A stretch of DNA of 56,936 nucleotides from Bacillota bacterium (lineage in GTDB: Bacteria; Bacillota; Clostridia; Acetivibrionales; DTU013): positions 1 through 56,936 of the forward strand of contig JAEYOP010000004.1 of NCBI GenBank assembly GCA_023411575.1. Direction: 5' to 3'. Shown in pieces: positions 33,431 through 42,131 of the stretch (positions are counted from its first letter, which is position 1; the number at the start of each line of letters is the position of its first letter). The translations under genes and the position numbers were made by a program. The notes beneath the pieces were generated by a model. It was given only the letters and a program-made list of their open reading frames with translations. It ran no database searches and was not told the origin of the DNA.

Positions 33431-36178
33431 TCAGGCCTCATTGGCTCCGCAGCACTTCTTGTACTTCTTTCCGCTGCCGCACGGGCACGGATCGTTCCTT
33501 CCGACCTTGTCGCTGCTGCGGGTTGCCGGTTTCTTGGGTCCTTCGTCGCCGTGGCTTGCGGTAAGCGGTTCGGCAACCTTCTCCCGCTTGGGGGCCTCAT
33601 GCTCCCGGTCCACCCGTACATGCAGGAGCATCTTTACAGAATCCTGCTGGATGTTCCGGATCATTTCCTCGAACATGTCAAAGCCTTCCATCCTGTACTC
33701 GACCACCGGATCCCTCTGCGCGTATCCTCTCATGCCGACGCCGTAACGGAGCTGGTCCATCGCGTCGATGTGATCCATCCATTTTTCGTCCACGACCCGC
33801 AAAAGGACGATCCTTTCGATCTCCCTCATCAGCTCGGGGCCATGCTCGGCTTCCTTGGCCTCGTATGCCTGCATCGCTGTGGCCAGCATCTTTTCCTTGA
33901 GGTCCTCCTTGGTATAGGTCTCCATTTCCTCCCGGGAAATATCCAGGGCGCCCTTCGGCATGAAAATGCTTCCCGCCTGCGCCTTGATGCCTTCCCAGTC
34001 CCAGAGGTCCGGGTGCGGAGTATCCGAGCAATAGGTGGTGATGATCTGATCCACGGTGCCTTCCAGCATCTTCACGAAGGAATCCCTGAGGTTGTCGCCG
34101 TTCATTACCTGCTTGCGCTGGGTGTAGATGACCTCTCTCTGCTTGTTCATAACATCATCGTACTGGAGAACCTGCTTCCGGATACCGAAGTTCTTGCCCT
34201 CCACCCTGCGCTGCGCGTTCTCTATTGCGTTGGAAAGCATCCGGTGCTCGATCGGCTGGTCGTCTTCCAGTCCGAGGGTATTGACCACGTTGGTCAGCCT
34301 CTCTGAGCCAAACAGCCGCATCAAGTCGTCTTCCAGCGAGATATAGAAGCGGGAGGAACCCGGATCCCCCTGACGGCCGGAACGTCCTCTCAGCTGGTTG
34401 TCGATTCGTCTGGACTCATGGCGTTCCGTACCGATGATATGGAGGCCGCCCGCCTCTATGACCTTCTCCCTCTCCGCCTCGGTAATCTTCTTAAATTCAT
34501 CGTCGTATTGCTTGAAGGCCGCCCTTGCCTTCAGGATTTCTTCGTCCGTCGTATCGTTGTAGCTTGTGGATTCGCTGATCAATTCCTCCGAATAGCCCTG
34601 TTTCCGGAGCTCCTGCTTCGCCATGAACTCGGAATTGCCGCCCAGCACGATATCGGTACCGCGGCCCGCCATGTTGGTCGCAATCGTGACTGCGCCGAAT
34701 TTCCCGGCCTGTGCGATGATTTCCGCTTCCCGGTCGTGGAACTTGGCGTTGAGTACCTGATGCTGAACGCCGCGTTTCTTGAGCATGCTGCTCAGAAGCT
34801 CGGATTTTTCGATGGAGATCGTACCGATCAGGATCGGCTGCCCTTTTTTGTGGCGCTCGGCGATTTCATTGATGACGGCGTTGAACTTCCCTGTTTCGTT
34901 CTTATACACACAATCCGGGTGATCCTCACGGATCATCGGCATGTTTGTCGGAATAACAATTACGTCCAGCTTGTAGATCGTCTGGAATTCCTGTTCCTCC
35001 GTCAAGGCCGTACCGGTCATGCCGGCCAGCTTCCCGTACATCCTGAAGTAATTCTGGAACGTGATGGTCGCCAGGGTTTTGCTCTCTCTTTCAACCTTGA
35101 CGTTCTCCTTCGCCTCGATGGCCTGGTGCAGACCGTCGCTGTAACGCCTTCCGTACATCAGACGGCCGGTGAATTCATCTACGATAATGACCTCTCCGTT
35201 TTTCACCACATAGTCCCTGTCGTTTTTCATCAATCCGTGGGCTTTGATCGCCTGGTTGACATGATGGGAAATCGTCAGGTTTTCCGTATCCGAAAGGTTC
35301 TCCAGCCCGAAGTACTGCTCCGCCTTGGCGACGCCCCTGGCTGTCAGCGCGGCCGAATGGGCCTTCTCATCCACGATGTAGTCGGCGTCAACGTCGTCGT
35401 CATGCTGTTTGTCGTCGGTTTCCGAATAGACCTTGACCTTCAGCCGGGACGCAAAAGAATTGGCTTTCTTGTACAGGTCCGTGGATTTGTCCCCCGCACC
35501 GGAAATAATCAACGGGGTTCTGGCTTCATCGATGAGGATGCTGTCCACTTCGTCGACGATGGCATAATGCAGGTCCCTTTGGACCATTTCTTCCTTATAA
35601 ATGACCATGTTGTCCCTGAGGTAGTCGAACCCGAACTCGTTGTTCGTACCGTAGGTGATGTCGCAGTTATAGGCGGCCCTTCTTTCCGTATTGTCCAGGT
35701 CGTGGACGATCAGGCCCACGCTCAGGCCCAGGAAATTGTATATCTTGCCCATCCATTCGCTGTCGCGCCGCGCCAGGTAATCGTTGACGGTCACCACATG
35801 GACGCCCTTGCCTTCCAGCGCGTTCAGATAAACCGGCAGCGTCGCCATGAGGGTTTTGCCTTCACCGGTTTTCATTTCCGAAATTCTGCCCTGGTGCAAA
35901 ACGATGCCGCCGATGAGCTGCACCCGGAAATGCCTTTTGCCAAGCACTCTGCAGGAAGCTTCCCGCACGACGGCGAAGGCTTCGGGCAAAATGTCGTTCA
36001 GGGCTTCGCCCTCTTCCAGCCTTTTCTTGAATTCGGGCGTCTTAGCCTTGAGCTGTTCATCCGACAGCTCCTTCATTTTGGGTTCCAGCTCTTCTATTTC
36101 ATCCACGAGGGGCATGATTCGTTTTAACTCTCTGTCACTGTAGGAGCCTATTACTTTTTCTATTAAATTCTTTAACAT
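33431..36178 (-). CDS. secA: Preprotein translocase ATPase SecA
   Basis: The motor of Sec-dependent export. The 915-residue protein has Walker A (TGEGKTL), the DEAD-like Walker B followed by DEVDSILIDEART, helicase motifs (TNMAGRGTDIVLGG, QLRGRSGRQGDPG), and a C-terminal zinc-binding tail CPCGSGKKYKKCCG that binds SecB or ribosomes. The ATG at 36178 follows GGAGG, four codons inside a longer frame. It is the first gene of a run with folC and the TPR gene. The usual neighbour prfB is absent from its downstream side. Confidence 0.97.
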   Translation of the reverse strand: MLKNLIEKVIGSYSDRELKRIMPLVDEIEELEPKMKELSDEQLKAKTPEFKKRLEEGEALNDILPEAFAVVREASCRVLGKRHFRVQLIGGIVLHQGRISEMKTGEGKTLMATLPVYLNALEGKGVHVVTVNDYLARRDSEWMGKIYNFLGLSVGLIVHDLDNTERRAAYNCDITYGTNNEFGFDYLRDNMVIYKEEMVQRDLHYAIVDEVDSILIDEARTPLIISGAGDKSTDLYKKANSFASRLKVKVYSETDDKQHDDDVDADYIVDEKAHSAALTARGVAKAEQYFGLENLSDTENLTISHHVNQAIKAHGLMKNDRDYVVKNGEVIIVDEFTGRLMYGRRYSDGLHQAIEAKENVKVERESKTLATITFQNYFRMYGKLAGMTGTALTEEQEFQTIYKLDVIVIPTNMPMIREDHPDCVYKNETGKFNAVINEIAERHKKGQPILIGTISIEKSELLSSMLKKRGVQHQVLNAKFHDREAEIIAQAGKFGAVTIATNMAGRGTDIVLGGNSEFMAKQELRKQGYSEELISESTSYNDTTDEEILKARAAFKQYDDEFKKITEAEREKVIEAGGLHIIGTERHESRRIDNQLRGRSGRQGDPGSSRFYISLEDDLMRLFGSERLTNVVNTLGLEDDQPIEHRMLSNAIENAQRRVEGKNFGIRKQVLQYDDVMNKQREVIYTQRKQVMNGDNLRDSFVKMLEGTVDQIITTYCSDTPHPDLWDWEGIKAQAGSIFMPKGALDISREEMETYTKEDLKEKMLATAMQAYEAKEAEHGPELMREIERIVLLRVVDEKWMDHIDAMDQLRYGVGMRGYAQRDPVVEYRMEGFDMFEEMIRNIQQDSVKMLLHVRVDREHEAPKREKVAEPLTASHGDEGPKKPATRSSDKVGRNDPCPCGSGKKYKKCCGANEA

Positions 36179-36264
36179 AAATACCTCCATTTAAAATAAA
36201 ATTCAGCCTCAGTCAATTCATTTAGCCTGTTGTGCTCGTTCATAAAGTCAACCGGCACAACACA

Positions 36265-36654
36265 TTAACTTCGGCATGGAGGAGATGTGTCCGAACCGCA
36301 GACGTAGATCGCTCCTTCACAGGAGGACTCGGTAAGGCGGCCGCAGGTTTCGTAGCAGTTGCTCCTGCAGGTATCCGGCGCAGTAGGCAAATCCCAGGCG
36401 AGGTTGCCGTCATACCGGGCCGAGCGCAGCACATCCCGTAGGATCACGAGAGTCGTTTCCGTAGCCCGGAGAAGCGGTCCCTCCCTTTTGGCGGCAGAAA
36501 ACTCAGCCTGCCTGTCTGCATAAGCTACGGCGGCATTATATAAATTCAGCAGCATATCTGCGGACAGCGCTGCATTTTGGTTGATCTGAACGCCAACTCC
36601 CTTTGAGGTCAGAGTTGACAAAATCAGAAATCCTATGAAAAGACTCCTGAGCAC
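36265..36654 (-). CDS. Small exported protein with a Cys-rich tail
   Basis: 129 residues starting at GTG (36654) behind AAGGAAG, directly after the yerC stop codon. The first 20 residues are hydrophobic (LRSLFIGFLILSTLTS), which looks like a signal peptide or membrane anchor. The middle is helical and mostly polar. The last 40 residues hold six cysteines (including CRSNCYETCGR), enough for disulfides or a metal site. No family is recognised. A TGTTGTGC/GCACAACA inverted repeat overlaps its 3' end (36228-36262). Confidence 0.55.
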   Translation of the reverse strand: MLRSLFIGFLILSTLTSKGVGVQINQNAALSADMLLNLYNAAVAYADRQAEFSAAKREGPLLRATETTLVILRDVLRSARYDGNLAWDLPTAPDTCRSNCYETCGRLTESSCEGAIYVCGSDTSPPCRS

Positions 36655-36656
36655 TT

Positions 36657-36953
36657 TTATCTTCCTTTCCCTTCCAGCCGCTCCAGTACGGTTTTATAGC
36701 CGTCCGCGCCGTAATTGAGGCATCGGTTGACCCTGCTGATCGTTGCCGTGCTGGCGCCCGTTTTCTCGCTGATGTCCATATAAGTATACCCTGCTTTCAG
36801 CATTCTGGCTACTTCCAGTCTCTGGGCCATTGCTTTTATTTCCGAAACGGTGCAGACATCCTCAAAAAAATTATAGCACTCCTCCGTGGTTTTCAAAAGA
36901 AGGATCGCTTCAAACAAACCATCCGTCAATTCATCCTTGATCTTGGAATTCAT
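36657..36953 (-). CDS. yerC: YerC/TrpR-family DNA-binding protein
   Basis: A 98-residue member of the YerC branch of the Trp-repressor superfamily. The recognition region reads YMDISEKTGASTATISRVNR, a clear helix-turn-helix, preceded by a helical dimerisation part. YerC proteins lack the tryptophan pocket and their target is poorly known. It overlaps or abuts the small exported protein (two bases apart), so both are co-transcribed. Its leader contains a CTTCCGC/GCGGAAG hairpin (36998-37018). Confidence 0.85.
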   Translation of the reverse strand: MNSKIKDELTDGLFEAILLLKTTEECYNFFEDVCTVSEIKAMAQRLEVARMLKAGYTYMDISEKTGASTATISRVNRCLNYGADGYKTVLERLEGKGR

Positions 36954-37338
36954 GCAAGGCTCACTCCCATTCAGGCAATTGCGCCGTTAAAATACAGCTT
37001 CCGCTGAGCTCGCGGAAGGTCTATTTTATTCGGCCCTTATTGCTTACACTTTAATACGTTGAAATATTAAATTATCCCAAGATTACAATACCAGCTTTTT
37101 CTATCGCAGTCAATATTGATTCTGCTGCAATAAATGTCACCGGCCTCCAATTCATGGTATAATATATCCGAGAGCACCTGTGAGGCGGATACATTATACC
37201 GCTCCGCGGGAATTTATGCGCCGCCGATAATTTGCCCCTGAATATTTGGCCGGCAAAACGGCGATGCGCAATTATACTATGACTTATCATAGTATAATAA
37301 TAACAGGACTTTTGAACGCTGCCCGGAGGGATGCACAA
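36954..37338. other. Intergenic region between yerC and the GNAT-like gene, with two strong inverted repeats
   Basis: A divergent regulatory region. One inverted repeat (37156-37200) has 15-bp arms with one mismatch, GGTATAATATATCCG and CGGATACATTATACC, so each strand carries a GGTATAAT (-10-like) sequence facing the other. A second is a perfect 12-bp palindrome ATTATACTATGA-CTTA-TCATAGTATAAT (37271-37298). No coding frame is credible here. Confidence 0.55.
37271..37298. promoter_or_regulatory. Perfect 12-bp-arm palindrome upstream of the GNAT-like gene
   Basis: ATTATACTATGA, CTTA, TCATAGTATAAT; the arms contain TATACT and TATAAT, so it may be an operator sitting on a promoter. It lies 40 bp before the start codon at 37339. 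Confidence 0.45.
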
Positions 37339-38472
37339 ATGAAACTGGAAATCAAGAAGGTTGTTTCGAAGGTTGAAATGGAGCAATTTCTAAAGCTGCC
37401 CTGGAAAATATACAAGGGCGACAAATGCTGGGTTCCGCCATTGCTGAAGGACCTGCGGGAGTCCCTGGACCCCGTCCGCAACCCCGCGCTGCAAAAGATC
37501 GGGCACGAGCTGTTCCTTGCTCTTGCCGACGGCAAACCGGCAGGCCGGATTTACGCAGGAATCGATAAGAGGCTCAACAAGGCAAAAAACATAAATATGG
37601 CGTTTTTCTCCCTGTTTGAATGCATCGATGATTATGACGTGGCAAAGCTGCTGTTTGATTCGGCTTTCCAGTGGGCGCAGCAAAACGGCGCCGATTTTGT
37701 CAACGGTCCCGTCGCCATCACCGGCACGGACGGGGATGAAAGCAAGGGGCTGCTGATCGACTGCTTCGACAGGCCGCCGGTCATCATGAATTCCTATAAT
37801 CCGCCTTATTACAGATATTTGATGGAGAGATACGGTTTTGCGAAGGACTATGATGTTTTTGCATACCATCTGAGCCCTGAAACCATGTTCAAAAAAGATC
37901 CCGCAAAGGTAATCGAATACGCGCAGAAAAGATACGGTTTCCGGATCGACACCCTGAACCTGGACGATCTGGAAAATGAGATCAAGGCCCTCAAGCACGT
38001 TATGGACATCGCCATGCCGGAGGAATGGCCGGACCTTGTCCCGCCCACCCTGGAAGAGGTCCGGGAGCTGGCCGGGAAGCTTGTGCCGATCGCCGATCCG
38101 GCAATCATCCCGATTGCGCGGCACGGAGACGAGGCCATCGGCTTCGGCATCGCACTACCGGATTACAACCAGGTCCTCATCCACCTCAACGGAAGGATCA
38201 CTCCCCTATCTGCGCTCAAGTACCTGTGGTACAAGCGGAAAATCAATTCCGCCAGGATGTTCGCCATGTTCGTCGCCCCGGAATTCCGAAGCAAAGGCGT
38301 TTCCTACGCCATTTACTACACCACCTTCACCAACGGCCTTAAAAAGGGCTATACCTGGGGCGAAGGCTCAACCATCGGCGAAACGAACCTGAGGATGCGG
38401 GCGGACATTGAAGGAACGGGCGCGACCCGTTACAAAACCTACAGGATATTCCGGAAGAATATCAGCTCTTGA
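37339..38472 (+). CDS. GNAT-like acyltransferase of unknown substrate
   Basis: A 377-residue cytoplasmic protein of a widespread uncharacterised family annotated as GNAT-like N-acetyltransferase. The N-terminal half has an acetyl-CoA-binding type fold (GRIYAGID, INMAFFSLFECIDD), and the C-terminal half a second GNAT-like unit (RMFAMFVAPEFRSKGVSYAI). Its conserved FVNGP..GTDGDESKGLLID motif is family-specific. The ATG at 37339 follows GGAGGG. The gene overlaps the convergent glycosyltransferase by 11 bp. Two strong inverted repeats in the upstream region suggest regulation. Confidence 0.6.
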   Translation: MKLEIKKVVSKVEMEQFLKLPWKIYKGDKCWVPPLLKDLRESLDPVRNPALQKIGHELFLALADGKPAGRIYAGIDKRLNKAKNINMAFFSLFECIDDYDVAKLLFDSAFQWAQQNGADFVNGPVAITGTDGDESKGLLIDCFDRPPVIMNSYNPPYYRYLMERYGFAKDYDVFAYHLSPETMFKKDPAKVIEYAQKRYGFRIDTLNLDDLENEIKALKHVMDIAMPEEWPDLVPPTLEEVRELAGKLVPIADPAIIPIARHGDEAIGFGIALPDYNQVLIHLNGRITPLSALKYLWYKRKINSARMFAMFVAPEFRSKGVSYAIYYTTFTNGLKKGYTWGEGSTIGETNLRMRADIEGTGATRYKTYRIFRKNISS

Positions 38473-39643
38473 CCTGTTCTTCTTCCAGCACGTCGGCTAC
38501 ATAGACGGATTCTTCGATGTAGCCTCCTTTTTTGACTTCATACCGGATTCCCCTCCAGGTGACATAAGGGTTGCTGATGGAGAACAGCAGGTAGAAGGTG
38601 GCAAACAAATCAAAGAAGATGGGCGTAATGAGGTCCAGCGGTACGATGCCGTTGTGTGAAAGCACCCGCATCGCCAGTCCGTGTACGACTCTCAGGCCCA
38701 TAAAGCCCAGGCTGAGGAAGATCACTCCGGGGTTCCAGAAAACAAGACCGAGGATCAGAATGATCCAATACCAGAAAATCATCAGGACAAAGGTCGGAAG
38801 CTCTACCGCGATATGGGTCTTGATGCCGACCCCGATACGCCTCGCGTAATTGAAGGATTTCTCCTTGCCAAGCTTCTGCACATGGCATTCGAGGAACGGT
38901 CCGAGGATCAGCTTATAGCCCATCTTGTACAGGGTATTTCCAAGATGCAGGTCCTCCAGCAGCGAGCCGCCGAAGGCTTCCAGGCCGCCGATATCCACCA
39001 GCAGCTGCTTTCTCATGGAAAAAGCGGCGCCGGTTGCGCCCAGATCCATCCCGAGCTTGGTCAGGAATGCCCAGATAAAATCCGTTTCACTGTTCTGTAC
39101 AAAAGTGAAGAAGCGGGTCCAGAAGTCTCTGCCCCCGATATTCACCTGGCCGCAGGTAACGATTCCGACGGATTCGTCCTTGAGGGGCCGCACCATTTTT
39201 ACGATGAAATCCGGTTTGATCCGGATATCGCTGTCGCCGAACAATACGATGCCGTACTTGGCCTTTCTCATGCCATGCACCATATTGGAGCTTTTCCCGT
39301 TCAAGCCCTGCATTACCGGATTGACAATGATCTGGCAGTCCAGCTGCGGATGCTTCCGGATCAATTCCTCCACAACAGGGATGGCAGGATCGTCGGGCGT
39401 CTGGAAGCTGAATATGTGCTGCACGGGGCCTTTATAATTCTGCGCGAACCAGGATTCGAGATTCCTGTCGAGTTCGAAGTCCAGATCCTTGATGGGGTGG
39501 ATCACACTGACACCGACTCTTTCGTCCTCGCCGCCGGATTCGATGATCCGGTTGGTCCAATTCAGATGGAGTCTGAAAAAAATGAGCTGTGCGCACCAGA
39601 ACAGGCTGAACAGGATACCGACCGCCACACAAACATACAGCAT
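38462..39643 (-). CDS. Family 2 glycosyltransferase of the ceramide glucosyltransferase (GT21) type
   Basis: A membrane-bound 393-residue enzyme. It has one N-terminal membrane span, a GT-A domain with DxD-like GDSDI near residue 130 and the catalytic EDLHLG near 235, and several C-terminal membrane spans. GT21 members transfer sugar to lipid acceptors. The usual (Q/R)xxRW motif is represented only by a weaker YARRIG segment. The ATG at 39643 follows GGGGGAG; the TTG at 39658 is rejected. It probably makes a membrane glycolipid. It ends overlapping the convergent acyltransferase gene. Confidence 0.82.
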   Translation of the reverse strand: MLYVCVAVGILFSLFWCAQLIFFRLHLNWTNRIIESGGEDERVGVSVIHPIKDLDFELDRNLESWFAQNYKGPVQHIFSFQTPDDPAIPVVEELIRKHPQLDCQIIVNPVMQGLNGKSSNMVHGMRKAKYGIVLFGDSDIRIKPDFIVKMVRPLKDESVGIVTCGQVNIGGRDFWTRFFTFVQNSETDFIWAFLTKLGMDLGATGAAFSMRKQLLVDIGGLEAFGGSLLEDLHLGNTLYKMGYKLILGPFLECHVQKLGKEKSFNYARRIGVGIKTHIAVELPTFVLMIFWYWIILILGLVFWNPGVIFLSLGFMGLRVVHGLAMRVLSHNGIVPLDLITPIFFDLFATFYLLFSISNPYVTWRGIRYEVKKGGYIEESVYVADVLEEEQVKS

Positions 39644-39746
39644 GATGTACTCCCCCAATAAATTAAGATAGGTACTTCTATTATGGATTACCTGCCTGAA
39701 TTAAACTATTACTATTATATAACTTATCCAATGTTTATACAACAAA

Positions 39747-39850
39747 CTGCAATATCGGGTTTATCCGGATATTGCAGTCAACCGCATTTTTCGATTTACC
39801 CGGATATTGCGGTCAGCCGCAATTTTCGGTTAACCCGATATTGCGGTCAG
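39747..39850. repeat. Three tandem 34-35 bp hairpin-forming repeats
   Basis: Three head-to-tail units (39747-39781, 39782-39816, 39817-39850) share CCGCA, a variable AT-rich middle and GATATTGCGGTCA. Each unit is itself an inverted repeat (CCGCAA against TTGCGG type). The last unit overlaps the 3' end of the DinB-like gene and encodes its final residues LTAISG. No spacer sequences separate the units, so this is not a CRISPR array. Confidence 0.8.
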
Positions 39851-40501
39851 CCTCATGGACTCGTTCAGATGAACGAGGATGTGCCGCGTCGCCGGCATCA
39901 GCAGCAGGCCGGCATAGGTCTTTTTGCCCCAATAGTCGGCCAGACCCGAGGCCTGCGGAACAATATCGCCCTTCTCCAGAAGTCCGGCCAGACGCGCCGG
40001 CTCCACCCTGACCTTCAGATCCTGCGGGGCCAGGGACAAAATGATTTCCCTTGTCCTTCTCCCCACTTCGTTGCGGTACTCCCGGAGCGCTTCCATATTG
40101 ATAGACCTGCTGAGCTCCGTTATTTCCGCCTCATTCATTGCATTTCCGGTGTCGCGGGCCGCCACCGCCAATTTTCCGTGCCAGCCGCCTTCGTCGTATA
40201 CCTGCGGCCTTCCTGCGATCAGGCCGTTCATGGTCATATCCTCGATCCTTGCCGTATGCCACATTTTCCAGGCAATCGTCTGGTCGTCCGGATGGTATTT
40301 CCGGAGCGCTTCCTCCGAAACCGCCGCCCACAGCTCATCCTCAAAGGAACACGGGCCTTCGGCGGCGACCGCCCTGGAATGAACCATGGCGTGCACCGTA
40401 AGGCAAATATCCCTGCATTTTTCGAAGTCCGCCGGTTTCGGCCATGTGTCCTGCAATATTTTAAACTGCTGGTTCCAATATTGACGGTTCCTGTCAGCCA
40501 T
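39830..40501 (-). CDS. DinB-like four-helix protein
   Basis: A 223-residue cytoplasmic protein with the feel of the DinB/YfiT metal-dependent four-helix family: a histidine in LTVHAMVH, a WHTARIED motif and a late HILVHLNES, which could form the three-His metal site. DinB-like enzymes transfer thiols or similar groups, and the substrate here is unknown. The ATG at 40501 follows a GGGGCG stretch. The last few codons (LTAISG) lie within a tandem repeat, suggesting that its original C-terminus was replaced. Confidence 0.65.
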   Translation of the reverse strand: MADRNRQYWNQQFKILQDTWPKPADFEKCRDICLTVHAMVHSRAVAAEGPCSFEDELWAAVSEEALRKYHPDDQTIAWKMWHTARIEDMTMNGLIAGRPQVYDEGGWHGKLAVAARDTGNAMNEAEITELSRSINMEALREYRNEVGRRTREIILSLAPQDLKVRVEPARLAGLLEKGDIVPQASGLADYWGKKTYAGLLLMPATRHILVHLNESMRLTAISG

Positions 40502-40532
40502 TGCGCCCCGTTTCCTTTCCGCGTGCACCGCG

Positions 40533-40697
40533 CTACTCCAGCCCGCTGTCGTCCTTCTGAACGAGCTTTCTGCCCTCTTCCCGCACTTTCTTCTTGTTCT
40601 TCAGTTCACTTTCGTGGACCCTTGTCCTGGGGTTGATTTTCCAGGTGTTCCGCACCTGCATCATCAGATCCGTAACGGTTTTCTTTTTCTTTGCCAT
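40533..40697 (-). CDS. Small basic protein of unknown function
   Basis: A 54-residue, lysine-rich protein beginning MAKKKKTVTDLMMQVRNTW, with a second basic block and an acidic end. The ATG at 40697 follows GAGGG. A longer frame to a TTG at 40799 would cover the promoter (TTGACA 40794-40799, TATAAT 40773-40778, spacer 15 bp), so it is not used. It is 31 bp upstream of the DinB-like gene and likely co-transcribed. It could bind nucleic acid because of its charge, but no domain is recognised. Confidence 0.6.
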   Translation of the reverse strand: MAKKKKTVTDLMMQVRNTWKINPRTRVHESELKNKKKVREEGRKLVQKDDSGLE

Positions 40698-40772
40698 CTT
40701 ATAGCCCTCTATATATCCCTGCGCTGTAAAAGCCGCTTCCAGCCGCATGCGAAATTGCCGCGGCAAAATCAT

Positions 40773-40799
40773 ATTATAAGCCTTTGCCTTTTTTGTCAA
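40773..40799 (-). promoter_or_regulatory. Promoter of the small basic protein/DinB transcript
   Basis: Perfect TTGACA (40794-40799) and TATAAT (40773-40778) on the minus strand, with a short 15-bp spacer. Confidence 0.55.
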
Positions 40800-40909
40800 T
40801 CCTTATTCCCCTATGTTGTTTTCCTGAATTCTTATAAAAAGAAAGAACGCGGGTAGGGAACGCCTCAGGAATGAAGCCGGCAGCAGATAAAAATAGTTCT
40901 TGTCCCCTA

Positions 40910-40938
40910 TTGGTGAAAGTGTTTTTTTATGATATAAT
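40910..40938 (+). promoter_or_regulatory. Promoter of the GH105-GH28 operon
   Basis: TATAAT (40933-40938) has TTGGTG (40910-40915) 17 bp upstream. A cre-like palindrome (40940-40953) follows immediately. Confidence 0.6.
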
Positions 40939-40939
40939 A

Positions 40940-40953
40940 TGTAAGGGCTTACA
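40940..40953. promoter_or_regulatory. cre-like catabolite-repression site
   Basis: TGTAAGGGCTTACA differs from the CcpA cre consensus TGWAANCGNTNWCA at one position only. It lies right after the -10 box, where a bound CcpA-type repressor would block transcription of the pectin operon. Flanking bases extend the symmetry to 7-bp arms. Confidence 0.6.
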
Positions 40954-41012
40954 TTACTGTAACAAAGCCATTTGAGGTTAAAAAAACAATCAAAAAATCG
41001 GAGGACGTTCCC

Positions 41013-42131
41013 ATGCAAAAAGCATACAGCAGGCGGGAGCTCATGGAAAGGGCCGCCGCCTCAGCGATGGAAAGGCATTCCGCCTATATGGACAAGTATT
41101 GCTACGAGCTCGGCCTGATTCTGAAGGCGCTGGAAGCGGTCTGGAGGATCAACGGCGACAGGAGGATTTTCGACTGCATAAAGGCCGGCATGGACCGGTT
41201 TGTGGGGGAAGACGGCACCATACAGGGATACGACGCCGGCGAGATGAACCTCGACTATATTAACCCGGGCAAGATTCTTCTGCTTTTATATAAGGAAACC
41301 GGAGCGGAAAAATATAAAAAGGCGGCGAACCTCCTGAGCATGCAGGTGGAGAAGCAGCCCCGCACCAACAGCGGCGGTTTCTGGCACAAACGCATATACC
41401 CTCACCAGATGTGGCTGGACGGCGTTTATATGAGTTCGCCGTTTTATGCGGAATATGCGTCCCTGTTTCAGGAGCCGGAAGCTTTTGACTTCATCGTGAA
41501 ACAGGTTTCGCTCCTCTGGGAACACGCGAGGGACCCGAAGACCGGTCTTTTGTACCATGCCTGGGATGAAAGCCGTGGAATGAAGTGGTCCAGCGACGCG
41601 ACAGGCTGCTCGCCCAACTTCTGGGGAAGGGCCATCGGCTGGTACTACATGGCCCTTGTAGACTTACTGGATTCTTTCCCGGAAGGCCATCCCGGACGGG
41701 AACGGCTGACCGGCATCCTCCGGGAGCTGTCCGCCGCCATAGCCGCGGTCCAGGACGCCGGGTCGGGGGTATGGTTCCAGGTGCTGGACATGAAGGAGAA
41801 AAAGGGCAACTACATGGAAGCGTCGGCTTCCTGCATGTATGTCTATTCGATGGCAAAGGCGGTCCGAAAGGGATATCTTGACCGTTCCTTCCTGGAAACG
41901 GTTGAAAAGGGCTTTGCCGGCATATTGAAGCAGTTTGCCGAAAACGATGAGAAAGACTATATCGACCTGAAAAATGTCTGCGCTGTTGCGGGGCTCGGCG
42001 GCTATCCCTACCGCGACGGCTCCTTTGAGTATTATGTGAGGGAACCCAGGGTAACAAACGATTATAAGGGATATGGACCGTTCATACTGGCATGTACGGA
42101 AATGGTCCTTCTTGGAGGTGCTCATGAGTGA
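41013..42131 (+). CDS. Unsaturated rhamnogalacturonyl / uronyl hydrolase (GH105)
   Basis: Removes the unsaturated galacturonate from the non-reducing end of pectin fragments after lyase cleavage. The 372-residue (alpha/alpha)6 protein has the catalytic Asp in MWLDGVYM near residue 138 and substrate-binding segments KWSSDATGCSPNFWGRAIGW as in YteR/YesR. No signal peptide, so it acts in the cytoplasm on imported oligosaccharides. It begins behind GGAGG. Its end overlaps the start of the GH28 gene by 8 bp, so the two are coupled. No pectate lyase or oligosaccharide importer is in the window. Confidence 0.88.
   Translation: MQKAYSRRELMERAAASAMERHSAYMDKYCYELGLILKALEAVWRINGDRRIFDCIKAGMDRFVGEDGTIQGYDAGEMNLDYINPGKILLLLYKETGAEKYKKAANLLSMQVEKQPRTNSGGFWHKRIYPHQMWLDGVYMSSPFYAEYASLFQEPEAFDFIVKQVSLLWEHARDPKTGLLYHAWDESRGMKWSSDATGCSPNFWGRAIGWYYMALVDLLDSFPEGHPGRERLTGILRELSAAIAAVQDAGSGVWFQVLDMKEKKGNYMEASASCMYVYSMAKAVRKGYLDRSFLETVEKGFAGILKQFAENDEKDYIDLKNVCAVAGLGGYPYRDGSFEYYVREPRVTNDYKGYGPFILACTEMVLLGGAHE

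Noticed and set aside
34418..36127. Long open frame on the plus strand (569 codons) opposite secA
   Set aside because: Its predicted product matches no protein family, and the minus strand encodes an intact SecA with all motifs; the frame is a by-product of codon bias.
39747..39850. CRISPR-like array
   Set aside because: The units are directly adjacent without spacers, only three exist, and no cas gene is near.
40698..40799. N-terminal extension of the small basic protein from a TTG
   Set aside because: The extension contains a TTGACA/TATAAT promoter on the same strand, and the internal ATG has the proper ribosome binding site.
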